Assembly (NCBI RefSeq): GCF_900129275.1 | Contig: NZ_FQUX01000006.1 | Span: 269,138-333,137 of the forward strand | DNA from: Arenibacter palladensis | GTDB lineage: Bacteria; Bacteroidota; Bacteroidia; Flavobacteriales; Flavobacteriaceae | DNA length: 64,000 bases | Direction: 5' to 3' | In this document: positions 7,764 through 15,401 of the stretch, in pieces | How positions within the stretch are numbered: the first letter of the stretch is position 1 | Layout of the letters: every line of letters begins with the position of its first letter | Made by a program: the position numbers and the translations under genes | Notes under the pieces: generated by a model | Told to the model about the DNA's origin: nothing | The model's database searches: none | The model's input: only the letters and a program-made list of their open reading frames with translations

Positions 7764-8903
7764 ATGAACCTCAGAAAAATTATCTTCGAACTTCATAAAA
7801 TTTTAGGCCTTACCACCGGTATCGTTGTATTTATTGTAGCGATTACCGGCTGTTGCTGGGCCTTTAGAGATGAGATTGAAAGTCTGTATGACGACTATAA
7901 AAAGGTAAGCCCCCAAAACGAACCCATTCTTACCCCTACTGAGGCCAAAATGTATGCCAAGGAGGTTTTCCCCGATAACCATATACACGGTACCCTATTT
8001 AAAAAGGCGGATGATGCCATTGAGGTTATTTTTTACGACCCCGAACCAGAATTTTACCAAAGTGTTTTTTTAAACCCATATACCGGCAAGGTGATACAGG
8101 TAGATGACCATTTATCCGGATTTTTTGCGTTTATCCTAAAGGGCCATATGCGGTTATGGTTGCCAAAAGAAATTGGGGAACAGGTGGTAGGAGCGTCCAT
8201 CCTAATATTTATGGTGATAATCCTTTCCGGAATCTTCCTTTGGGTACCTAAGAAGCGGAAAAATCTTAAACAACGCTTAAAGTTTAACTGGAAAGATACT
8301 ACCCGCTGGAAACGAAAGAACTTTGACCTTCATACCATAATAGGTTTTTACATATGTTCCCTGGCACTGATCCTTGCTTTTACGGGTTCGGTAATGTCCT
8401 ACAATTGGATGAAGTATGTTCTTTATAAATCTTTGGGGGGAGACAAGGAAGCTGCATTTATAATTCCTGAAAATATTGGTTCTCCAAGCCAGGGAAAAGG
8501 TGTATTGCCAATAGACCTTCTTATACCCAAACTTCAGGCAGCATCGCCCAACGCGGAAAGTTTTGAACTTCACTATCCCACAGGCCCGGATGCAAGTATT
8601 TATGTGGAAGTTTCCAATAGCTCTGGATTATACTATGATTCGGACTTTCGGTTTTTTGACCAACATACCTTGGAGGAAATAGAGACCCCGAGTATATATG
8701 GCAAATACGAAAATGCCAAGGTAGCGGACAAAATACTGCGTATGAACTATGACATCCATATTGGGGCCATAGGGGGCATTGCCGGAAAAATAATTGCCTT
8801 TTTGGTGAGCCTGCTTACTGCCAGTCTGCCCGTTACCGGTATTTTGCTTTGGTATGGTAGGACTTATAAAAAGAAAAAAAGCTTGGTACAAATTGAATCT
8901 TAA
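7764..8903 (+). CDS. PepSY-associated transmembrane protein, iron-uptake partner
   Basis: 379 residues with four hydrophobic segments: about 17-33 (TGIVVFIVAITGCCWAF), 140-160 (VVGASILIFMVIILSGIFLW), 190-212 (IIGFYICSLALILAFTGS) and 345-365. Between them are two periplasmic PepSY-type loops, one with QVDDHLSGFFAFILKGHMRLWL, the other with HIGAIGGIAGKIIAF. The histidines near the membrane (KILGLTTG preceded by ELH, LKGHMRLW, FDLHTIIGF, DIHIGAIGG) are the likely haem or metal ligands of the FoxB/PiuB type group. Members located beside siderophore receptors act in ferric-siderophore reduction at the inner membrane. Gene order and spacing support that role here. Confidence 0.85.
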   Translation: MNLRKIIFELHKILGLTTGIVVFIVAITGCCWAFRDEIESLYDDYKKVSPQNEPILTPTEAKMYAKEVFPDNHIHGTLFKKADDAIEVIFYDPEPEFYQSVFLNPYTGKVIQVDDHLSGFFAFILKGHMRLWLPKEIGEQVVGASILIFMVIILSGIFLWVPKKRKNLKQRLKFNWKDTTRWKRKNFDLHTIIGFYICSLALILAFTGSVMSYNWMKYVLYKSLGGDKEAAFIIPENIGSPSQGKGVLPIDLLIPKLQAASPNAESFELHYPTGPDASIYVEVSNSSGLYYDSDFRFFDQHTLEEIETPSIYGKYENAKVADKILRMNYDIHIGAIGGIAGKIIAFLVSLLTASLPVTGILLWYGRTYKKKKSLVQIES

Positions 8904-9035
8904 GGTATAATTAAAAAATATTGTAAATTAATCCCTTAATACTTCCCCCATTTTATATAATATAAGTTATAAAGACAGTAATATTTTTTTATAAATATTG
9001 ATTAGATACGATTGTTAACAGCTATAGCAGTATCC

Positions 9036-11285
9036 ATGAGAAAAAGCCTAATTATAACACTAATCATATTTATATTATTCTCCTTCAAATCAAACCCTTA
9101 TCCTAATTCCCAAAGAATTGAAAATCTTAAAACTTTTGCAAAAGTATATGGATTCATCAAATATTTTCATCCAAGTGATGAAGCCTCAGAAATAAACTGG
9201 AACAAATTTGCGTCCTATGGAGCATCGCAGGTATGGCCATGTACATCCCGGGAGGAATTAATACAGAAATTACAAGATATATTTGAGCCAATTGCCCCAT
9301 CAATAAAGTTTTCAACTGAAAAGTTGAATTTATACGACATTTCAAAATTATCACCCCCGGGTTCAGATAATTATGATTTGACCTACTGGCAACACCGAGG
9401 TGTAGGTTTAGGTATGAAAACTTATTCCCAAAGTCCATATAAAAGTGTCCGTGTAAACGGTTTGGTGGAAAAAGAAACGCCAAAAAACTATGGTATACTA
9501 ACTAATATTATCAAAGTAAATGATTATAAAGATAAAAAGATACGCTTTACAATATCCGCCAAATTAAAGGAGCCATCCAATACATCCGCCTATATTAGAT
9601 TGGCACTTGTTAATACAGATGGTTCTACTATTTTAAAAAAAGAAACTATTGGCACCAGTGAATGGAACTCCTATTTAATTGAAACCGAAATAAAAGAAGT
9701 AACAGAGGTTATTGAAATTGGGGCAGCCTTGAAAGGAGATTCATCTTTATTCTTGGATGATGCAGAGCTGGCCTTTTGGAACGGAGATAATTGGGAAATT
9801 ATTCCTTTAGATAACGCCGATTTTGAACAAGACACTATAATTGAAGTGCCAGAAGTAAACCAATGGTCACATAGGGGCGACGGATATGTTTCAGAAATTA
9901 CCAAAGAGGAGAGCTACCATGGACAAAGTGCCGCAAAGCTTTTCCAAAATTTAGATAGTCAACCCATGTTTGGGAAAAAATTATTTGAAACAGCCCCAGA
10001 ATTTGGTGAGGTCATAAACGAAGAAATTGGACAATCTATCTTTTGTCAAGTCCCCCTGGTTTTATATTCAAATACCCAAGGAACTTATCCTAAGTCCAAT
10101 TCACTTAAATTAAAAAATCTTCTTAAAGATATGAGTGAAATGACCTACACGTCCAATTTACTTGACCTAAGCCTAGGTAACATAATTAACACTTATAATG
10201 TATTTCAGCACTTTTACCCTTATATGGATGCTGTTGAAGTTGATTGGGACAAAGAACTATCCATAGCCTTGTCGAGATGTTTCATAGACAAATCCAGGGA
10301 TGAACATTATATTACATTAGAGAAATTTACAGCTCCACTTAAAGATGGGCACATTAATGTTCAGTATTCAGGGATACATGAAATATATGCCCCGAGTATA
10401 ACTTGGGAATGGATAGAGAATAAATTGGTGATAACCGCTGTCTTAAATAATAAAATACCACTAAAAATCGGCGATGTGGTAACTCATGTAGATGGGATAA
10501 GTTCGCGTGATTATTTTCAAGAGATATATTCCCGTATTTCAGCTAGCAATAAGGGTTGGTTAGAGTTCAGGGGTAAAAGAAAAAGTCTGCTGGGAGAATT
10601 CGAAGAGATTATGACTATCAGAGTAGACGAAAAGGAAATCGGCCTGAATCGATCTTCTGTAGCATATAATGAAGGACCTCGTCAATCGACATACGAAAAG
10701 CTTAATGATGAATCTTATTACATCAATATAAGTAGAATAGAGATGGACCAAATAACGAAACTACTTCCTGACTTAGCAAAGGCCAAAGCTATAATCTGTG
10801 ATTTAAGAGGTTATCCCAACAAGAACCACATGTTCCTATCCCATCTCCTTAAAGAGAGAGACACTTCCAATTCTTGGATGCAAATACCTGAAATCATCTA
10901 TCCAAATCAAAAAAACATAGCCCACTTTGAAAAATATTCTTGGAACCTACCAACCAAGAAGCCTTATTTGGGAGATAAACAGGTTATTTTCATAACTGAT
11001 GGGAGCGCAATTAGTTATGCAGAAAGTTATATGGGCTTTATAGAGGGCTATGATTTAGCTACAATCATAGGACAACCGACCGCCGGCACCAATGGAAATA
11101 CAAATAGCTTTGAGTTGGAGGGTGGATTCAGTATTACTTGGACAGGAATGAAGGTATTGAAGCACGATGGGTCACAACATCATGGCATTGGTATAACACC
11201 TGATATTTATTTGGAAAAAACCATTAAAGGCATAAGGGAAGGTAAGGATGAATTTTTAGAAAAAGCAATTGAACTTATAAATTAA
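9036..11285 (+). CDS. Secreted S41 family peptidase
   Basis: 749 residues from the ATG at 9036. A TTG 24 bases upstream is in frame, but the ATG gives a clean signal peptide (MRKSLIITLIIFILFSF). The N-terminal region carries LKTFAKVYGFIKYFHPSDEA, repeated in the middle as NTYNVFQHFYPYMDAVEVDW, a pattern seen in Bacteroidota S41 proteins. A PDZ-like segment (KIPLKIGDVVTHVDGI) precedes the catalytic S41 domain, which has AIICDLRGYPN and ITDGSAISYAESYMGF with the predicted nucleophile Ser just before YAE, then GQPTAGTNGNTNSF. It probably degrades peptides in the periplasm or at the surface. Base composition looks more AT-rich than its neighbours, so it may be a recent acquisition. Confidence 0.8.
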   Translation: MRKSLIITLIIFILFSFKSNPYPNSQRIENLKTFAKVYGFIKYFHPSDEASEINWNKFASYGASQVWPCTSREELIQKLQDIFEPIAPSIKFSTEKLNLYDISKLSPPGSDNYDLTYWQHRGVGLGMKTYSQSPYKSVRVNGLVEKETPKNYGILTNIIKVNDYKDKKIRFTISAKLKEPSNTSAYIRLALVNTDGSTILKKETIGTSEWNSYLIETEIKEVTEVIEIGAALKGDSSLFLDDAELAFWNGDNWEIIPLDNADFEQDTIIEVPEVNQWSHRGDGYVSEITKEESYHGQSAAKLFQNLDSQPMFGKKLFETAPEFGEVINEEIGQSIFCQVPLVLYSNTQGTYPKSNSLKLKNLLKDMSEMTYTSNLLDLSLGNIINTYNVFQHFYPYMDAVEVDWDKELSIALSRCFIDKSRDEHYITLEKFTAPLKDGHINVQYSGIHEIYAPSITWEWIENKLVITAVLNNKIPLKIGDVVTHVDGISSRDYFQEIYSRISASNKGWLEFRGKRKSLLGEFEEIMTIRVDEKEIGLNRSSVAYNEGPRQSTYEKLNDESYYINISRIEMDQITKLLPDLAKAKAIICDLRGYPNKNHMFLSHLLKERDTSNSWMQIPEIIYPNQKNIAHFEKYSWNLPTKKPYLGDKQVIFITDGSAISYAESYMGFIEGYDLATIIGQPTAGTNGNTNSFELEGGFSITWTGMKVLKHDGSQHHGIGITPDIYLEKTIKGIREGKDEFLEKAIELIN

Positions 11286-11633
11286 GACTGACACCTAAAA
11301 ATTGACAATCCAAGAGATATGCATTTAATGAAAAATTAGCTAACCATTTTAGAGAATATATTATGGTTATCAGTATATCAGAGTTAATTTATGAGTATAT
11401 AAAATACCTCTGATGTTTCTCAACTTTTTGAATATAGACATTAGGGGCCTTAGCTAAGGGCAATTACCACTTAACTAAACTATCCCAAAAAGCCAACTAC
11501 CCTTTGTATTGAAAAAAATTGTATTTTTCTTTCGGCTAAATACCTGAGGCACAAAAGCCTATAGGGTATTATTACTTATTTATATAAGGGAGGTTGTTCA
11601 TCCCAATGTTGACTTAAATATTTAGGAAATTAT
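11286..11633. other. Intergenic stretch before the STING-like gene
   Basis: 348 bases with no gene. In particular there is no room for, or trace of, a CD-NTase (about 900 bases). A perfect 12-base palindrome CCTTAGCTAAGG lies at 11448-11459, and a loose inverted repeat (AATACC...GGTATT) at about 11539-11570. No convincing TAnnTTTG promoter box was found. Confidence 0.5.
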
Positions 11634-12305
11634 ATGAAAATGAGTCTTAAATTCCTTCCCCTAAAAGATCTGTTCTATTCCATTTTTCCAACGGTAGGGA
11701 CCTATGGTGGTTATATACAGGGAATAGCGCCTACCTTGTTCCCCAATATATGGATTGCCGTGGGCATAGGACTTCTGGCCTCCGTAATTCTGGCAGTTGT
11801 GTTTTATAAGGAAAATGTAAAAGCCTATAAAAAGTCTTTGGCCGAAATTCTTGCCACTGGCTATTTTATGAATTTCACCGGACGTTTTGGTAAACTTCTT
11901 AAAACCAAAACCCCTATTCATTTTTCCTTTCCGGACCATAAAATAAGGACTTTTACTGCCAATCAAATTACCGTGGAAGTAGGAATGCCCACCAGCCTCA
12001 AATCCTTGACCGAATATGCCGAGATGGTCGAAAATAAATATGAAATTGTCTATGTGCGTGAAGCCACCTTCAGTGAGCCATTTTGGTTACGGGCACAATT
12101 GGTCGACAATAGACTAATTATCCATGAATTCCCAAGAACCTTGTTCTCCCTTTCCAGGTATTTAAAAGATGATTTTATAGATCAAAAGCTGGCAGAAAAA
12201 AATTCCAAAAAAATATATGCCTGCTTCCAGAATAAGATAGATCAATTAAGAATTGAATATTCCAGTGAAATTTCAAATGACAAATTGAAGTTTATCACGG
12301 TATAA
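11634..12305 (+). CDS. Putative membrane-anchored bacterial STING-domain protein (TM-STING), without adjacent CD-NTase
   Basis: 223 residues. The N-terminus is weakly hydrophobic at 10-34 and strongly so at 38-58 (NIWIAVGIGLLASVILAVVF), so it is membrane bound. Residues 68-205 match the order of the STING ligand-binding domain: a first helix LAEILATGYFMNFTGRFGKL (like the YYIGY helix of animal STING, F81 in the place of the base-stacking aromatic), strand HFSFPD (95-101), a central beta-hairpin lid (YEIVYVREATFSEPFWLRAQ), the binding-loop EFPRTL (165-170; E165 and T169 four apart, as in the D/E...T pair that contacts the base), then FSLSRYL and a final helix ending CFQNKIDQL. Bacterial STINGs bind cyclic dinucleotides and are CBASS effectors. 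No cyclase gene lies near it. The call is by motif order, not by search. Confidence 0.65.
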   Translation: MKMSLKFLPLKDLFYSIFPTVGTYGGYIQGIAPTLFPNIWIAVGIGLLASVILAVVFYKENVKAYKKSLAEILATGYFMNFTGRFGKLLKTKTPIHFSFPDHKIRTFTANQITVEVGMPTSLKSLTEYAEMVENKYEIVYVREATFSEPFWLRAQLVDNRLIIHEFPRTLFSLSRYLKDDFIDQKLAEKNSKKIYACFQNKIDQLRIEYSSEISNDKLKFITV

Positions 12306-12427
12306 GTATATTTATAGTTAGGTAACATGCCACGGGCAATAAATGGCCATCACACCCTATGTTTGCCCGGAAAAAGTAGCATAGTATCAGTCGAACATCG
12401 ATCGGCGAAATATAAATAGCTTTGGGA

Positions 12428-12841
12428 ATGGAAAAAAAGGACAACAAAACAAAACCAATTATTCTAGAAGCCGGGCAAGGCAGAACATACCATTGTGGTA
12501 GCATGACCGCCATTTTTAAGGCCGATGAAAAAGAGACCGACGAAAAATATAGTATTTCCGAATGGTGGTTGGAGCCCAATTCCATGGGTCCCGGAGCACA
12601 TAGCCATGAGGATAATGACGAAGTATTTTACGTTTTGGAAGGCAGTTGTTCCTTTCTTGTAGGAAACAAGTGGACAGAAGCTGGTAAAGGAACCTTTTTA
12701 AGGGTTCCTGCCAAAACAGTGCACGATTTTGCCAACAGGACGGATCAAAAAACCGGCATCTTAAATTTCTTTGTGCCCGGAGGTTTTGAACGAAATATGC
12801 CCTCTATCGTAAAATGGTTTAAAGACAATCCAAATTCCTAA
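12428..12841 (+). CDS. Cupin domain protein
   Basis: 137 residues from the ATG at 12428; an in-frame TTG lies six bases earlier. The single cupin barrel shows motif 1 as PGAHSHEDNDEVFYVLEGSC (two His and a Glu as metal ligands) and motif 2 as LRVPAKTVHDFAN with the last His. Small cupins of this type bind a metal ion and act as dioxygenases, isomerases or sensors; the substrate is not evident. The stop is three bases before the next ATG, so it is cotranscribed with the AHSA1-like gene. Confidence 0.85.
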   Translation: MEKKDNKTKPIILEAGQGRTYHCGSMTAIFKADEKETDEKYSISEWWLEPNSMGPGAHSHEDNDEVFYVLEGSCSFLVGNKWTEAGKGTFLRVPAKTVHDFANRTDQKTGILNFFVPGGFERNMPSIVKWFKDNPNS

Positions 12842-12844
12842 GAA

Positions 12845-13300
12845 ATGAACGGCATAACAGTAGAAGCCCAAATGATGATCAGAAAACCCCTGAAAGAGGT
12901 TTTTCAGGCCTTTATAGACCCCAACATAACCACTAAATTTTGGTTTACAAAATCTACTGGCCCCCTCAAAAAAGGGAAAACTGTTATCTGGGAATGGGAA
13001 ATGTACAAGGCCAAGGCCGAAGTCCACACTATAGATATTAAACCAAACAAATTAATTGCCACTCGTTGGGGAACCCCTTCAACACTGGTAGACTACGAAT
13101 TCAAGGAACTAAGTCCACAAAACACCTATGTAACCATAAAAAATTACGGTTTTACGGAAACGGGGGAAGAGCTGCATAAAACCCTTATGAACAACACCGG
13201 TGGCTTTACTACCGTTTTGGACGGACTAAAAGCCTATTTGGAGCATGGCATACAGCTCAACCTAGTCGCGGACAAGTTTCCACAGAACCTGCAGGATTAA
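12845..13300 (+). CDS. SRPBCC (AHSA1-like) domain protein
   Basis: 151 residues, soluble. The START/Bet v1-like pattern is clear: an N-terminal strand and helix (VEAQMMIRKPLKEVFQAFID), FWFTKSTGPLKKGKTVIWEWEM, the middle strand KLIATRW, and a C-terminal helix GGFTTVLDGLKAYLEHG. AHSA1-type proteins bind hydrophobic ligands in a deep cavity. Many sit in small stress or detoxification operons. It follows the cupin gene with a 3-base gap and is followed 45 bases later by a GNAT gene, so the three probably form one unit ending at the hairpin at 13837. Confidence 0.85.
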   Translation: MNGITVEAQMMIRKPLKEVFQAFIDPNITTKFWFTKSTGPLKKGKTVIWEWEMYKAKAEVHTIDIKPNKLIATRWGTPSTLVDYEFKELSPQNTYVTIKNYGFTETGEELHKTLMNNTGGFTTVLDGLKAYLEHGIQLNLVADKFPQNLQD

Positions 13301-13345
13301 TTAGAACTTCATTGGCGATATTATATAAATTACAACCCTGATTAA

Positions 13346-13825
13346 ATGAAAAATTCTATTGAAATAAAGATGGCCGAAACGGCGACCGACTTCGCACATG
13401 CCAAAAAATTGATTTTGGAATATGTAGCCTGGTTGGGCATTGATCTGTCTTTTCAAAATTTTGATAAGGAAATGGCGGGCCTGCCCGAAATGTACAATCA
13501 TGAGGATGGCGGATTATTTATTGCCTATATAAACGAGGAGGCTGTTGGCATCGCCGGAATCCGAAGGTTTAATAAGAACGATGGAGAAATAAAACGCATG
13601 TTCGTACAACCTAACAGCAGGGGTTTGGGCATAGGACAATTACTTCTCAACCATTGTATTGATAAAGCCAGAAAGCTTAACTACGACACCATAAAACTGG
13701 ACACGGCCGACTTTATGAAATCGGCCATAAAATTGTATACTGATCATGGTTTTAAAGAAATTTCTGCCTATCGCCATAATCCACACGAATCGGCCAAGTA
13801 TTTTGAATTAAACCTTAAAGAGTAA
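13346..13825 (+). CDS. GNAT family N-acetyltransferase
   Basis: 159 residues. The acetyl-CoA site is clear: EIKRMFVQPNSRGLGIGQLLLNHCI gives the RGLGIG form of the Q/RxxGxG/A loop at about residues 87-105, and the C-terminal AIKLYTDHGFKEI is the usual last strand-helix. It is likely a small-molecule acetyltransferase acting in the cytoplasm. It closes a probable operon with the cupin and AHSA1-like genes. Confidence 0.88.
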   Translation: MKNSIEIKMAETATDFAHAKKLILEYVAWLGIDLSFQNFDKEMAGLPEMYNHEDGGLFIAYINEEAVGIAGIRRFNKNDGEIKRMFVQPNSRGLGIGQLLLNHCIDKARKLNYDTIKLDTADFMKSAIKLYTDHGFKEISAYRHNPHESAKYFELNLKE

Positions 13826-13836
13826 TCGTTTTCAAG

Positions 13837-13855
13837 AAACCGGAAGCCCGGTTTT
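13837..13855 (+). terminator. Hairpin terminator after the GNAT gene
   Basis: The arms AAACCGG (13837-13843) and CCGGTTT (13848-13854) pair perfectly round a four-base AAGC loop and end in four T. It lies 12 bases beyond the GNAT stop and separates this operon from the MarR module. The T-run is short, so termination may be partial. Confidence 0.5.
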
Positions 13856-13955
13856 ACAGCTGCATTCAGCAACAGCCCTCTGAAAAATTCTAACCCAACT
13901 AGAACCCACACCCCTTACAAATGAGGTTTATTTCATATTAAAATATTCATAATAA

Positions 13956-13986
13956 TTTGTTTAGTTAGGATTCCTTACTATATTTG
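13956..13986 (+). promoter_or_regulatory. Consensus promoter with embedded MarR-type operator
   Basis: TTTG (13956-13959), exactly 19 bases, then TATATTTG (13979-13986), a perfect match to the Bacteroidota consensus. The whole spacer is occupied by TAGTTAGGATTCCTTACTA (13962-13980), a 19-base palindrome with one mismatched pair. A repressor on this site would shut the promoter. The core TTAGGATTCC recurs before DUF2024, and in a weaker form before the marR gene, so the neighbouring MarR protein is the likely reader. Confidence 0.65.
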
Positions 13987-14021
13987 TATGGCAATAGTGC
14001 AATAATCTAAAATCAATAAAA

Positions 14022-14255
14022 ATGAAAAAATCGGTTTTTTATCACGCAGGATGTCCCGTATGCGTTAGTGCGGAACATGACATTTTAGAATTAGTGGGTC
14101 GGGATAATGTAGAAATAGTACACTTCGGCCAAAACAAATCCCGTATTCCCGAAGCGGAAAAAGCAGGTGTTAAGTCGGTCCCAGCCCTACTTACACCCAA
14201 TGGCAATGTACTACATATCAACTTTGGTGCTTCCATGGCAGACGTAAAAGGTTAA
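14022..14255 (+). CDS. Glutaredoxin/thioredoxin-like protein with CPVC motif
   Basis: 77 residues, cytoplasmic. A thioredoxin-fold start (KKSVFYHAGCPVCVSAEHDIL) carries the redox pair Cys11-Pro-Val-Cys14, and the cis-proline loop GVKSVPALLT is present. The end is cut short compared with a full glutaredoxin, which is normal for this small family. It probably reduces disulfides or handles oxidised thiols. It is the first gene of a module with DUF2024 and MarR, and its promoter is covered by an operator. No other function can be read. Confidence 0.75.
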   Translation: MKKSVFYHAGCPVCVSAEHDILELVGRDNVEIVHFGQNKSRIPEAEKAGVKSVPALLTPNGNVLHINFGASMADVKG

Positions 14256-14272
14256 TTTTTTGACCCGAAAAG

Positions 14273-14285
14273 TTAGGATTCCTAA
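14273..14285 (+). promoter_or_regulatory. Operator palindrome before DUF2024
   Basis: TTAGGATTCCTAA is a perfect 6-1-6 palindrome, 16 bases before the first ATG of DUF2024. It shares 12 of 13 bases with the core of the site at 13965-13977. A TTTG at 14259-14262 lies upstream but no good TAnnTTTG follows, so any promoter here is weak. Confidence 0.6.
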
Positions 14286-14300
14286 TAGATTACATTTTAA

Positions 14301-14576
14301 ATGATGAACTACATGAAAATATCAGTTTGGGACACCTATGTGCCCCGGGAAGACGGCAAGACCATGCATTTTGATATATTGGTCCCCAGCACTATGGAAG
14401 AAAAGGAAAGCATTTTCGGTTATGGACGTGAATACCTGTCTTCCAAACCGTTTCAAACAGCCGAACTATCCTCCAAGGAATGTAGGTTCTGCCATATGGA
14501 ACAGGCTCCGGAAGCCATAGCGGATATCATAAATAAAAAAGGGTATTATATCATAGAAATGGAAAATTGCGAATAA
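14301..14576 (+). CDS. DUF2024 family protein
   Basis: 91 residues from the first ATG; the fifth residue is another Met (14313), and the family usually begins MKxxVWDTYV, so the true start may be 14313. Recognisable family segments are ISVWDTYVPREDGKTMHFDI, FGYGREYLSSK, and SSKECRFCHMEQA with a CxxC pair, ending GYYIIEMENCE. The function of DUF2024 is unknown. The two cysteines next to a CPVC protein and a cysteine-rich MarR point to thiol or metal chemistry, which is an inference from context. Confidence 0.8.
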   Translation: MMNYMKISVWDTYVPREDGKTMHFDILVPSTMEEKESIFGYGREYLSSKPFQTAELSSKECRFCHMEQAPEAIADIINKKGYYIIEMENCE

Positions 14577-14599
14577 TATCATTAGGATAACTAACTTTG
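14567..14599 (+). promoter_or_regulatory. Putative marR promoter with overlapping operator
   Basis: TTG at 14567-14569 and TAACTTTG at 14592-14599 (perfect TAnnTTTG) with a 22-base spacer. TTAGGATAACTAA at 14582-14594 matches the DUF2024 operator in 11 of 13 positions and overlaps the TAnnTTTG box, which fits autoregulation. The transcription start would fall near 14606, inside the left arm of the terminator hairpin. Confidence 0.5.
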
Positions 14600-14628
14600 C
14601 CTGTCGGGCAATTCCCGGCAGGCTTTTT
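14599..14628 (+). terminator. Strong intrinsic terminator between DUF2024 and marR
   Basis: GCCTGTCGGG (14599-14608) pairs with CCCGGCAGGC (14614-14623), 10 pairs including one G-U, round a five-base loop, followed by TTTTT. It ends two bases before the ATG of marR. Transcripts from the upstream promoter should stop here, while an mRNA starting near 14606 would lack most of the left arm and escape. Confidence 0.8.
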
Positions 14629-14630
14629 AT

Positions 14631-15242
14631 ATGGACAAAAGTATTTTTAATCCGGACCATCAAGAAAGGGATGTTAGCAGCAAAATTATAGCCGGACTTG
14701 AACGCATTTCGGAAGCCTTCAAGGTCTTGCTCTGGGACAAGGCCAAATTGCTAGGTTTAAGTCCCATCCAAATACAAATCCTAATTTTCATCGCTTACCA
14801 CAAAAATGAAATTTGCAATGTTAGTCACTTGGCCAAAGAATTCAACATAACCAAGCCTACCATAAGCGATGCCATTAAGGTATTGGACAAAAAAGGCCTG
14901 ATTACAAAAGAATATTCTTCCAGTGATAGTAGAAGCTATTCCATTAGCCTCTCTGAAACCGGAACGGAAACCATAGGACAAATTTCAGATTTTGCCAATC
15001 CCTTAAAGAAGCAGCTCAATACCGTTGATAATCCCGAATTGGAATCCCTGTTTGGCACTTTGAGCAAACTTATCTATCAACTGAACACAAGTGGAATCCT
15101 TAGTGTACAGAGAACCTGTTATGGTTGCAAGTTCTACGGTAAAGAAAGTAATAGGGATTACTGCAACCTGCTCAACAAAGAATTACTGAACAAGGACATT
15201 CGATTGGACTGTCCTGAATTTGAAGTAAGACACGCCCAATAA
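14631..15242 (+). CDS. MarR family transcriptional regulator with C-terminal four-cysteine cluster
   Basis: 203 residues, longer than the usual 140-150. The winged helix is at about 25-110, with ICNVSHLAKEFNITKPTISDAIKVL as the recognition part and a wing near KEYSSSDSRSYSISLSE. After a helix that should dimerise, the C-terminal extension has Cys163-x2-Cys166-x11-Cys178-x15-Cys194 (in CYGCKFYG, YCNLL, LDCPEF), a set that could bind zinc or an iron-sulphur cluster, or sense oxidants. The same cysteine pattern recurs in a subgroup of MarR proteins (from memory). Palindromes before all three genes of the module suggest it represses itself and the two small thiol-type genes. Confidence 0.85.
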   Translation: MDKSIFNPDHQERDVSSKIIAGLERISEAFKVLLWDKAKLLGLSPIQIQILIFIAYHKNEICNVSHLAKEFNITKPTISDAIKVLDKKGLITKEYSSSDSRSYSISLSETGTETIGQISDFANPLKKQLNTVDNPELESLFGTLSKLIYQLNTSGILSVQRTCYGCKFYGKESNRDYCNLLNKELLNKDIRLDCPEFEVRHAQ

Positions 15243-15401
15243 ATCCTCCGGTCCAAAAGCCAATAATAATTCCCAAAAGCGGAATATCTTCCCTACAACT
15301 TTGTGAGATTTACCAAGATTTAGGATATTTACCGCTTCCATGTTTTAAGAAAAACGGGCAAATCCAAACCTAAGGTAACCCTAGGCTTATAAATAAAGTA
15401 A

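Noticed and set aside
11286-12421. A hidden CD-NTase or other CBASS partner next to the STING-like gene
   Set aside because: Both flanking gaps are short (348 and 122 bases) and no frame shows the GS...DxD motif. The next genes are an S41 peptidase and a cupin.
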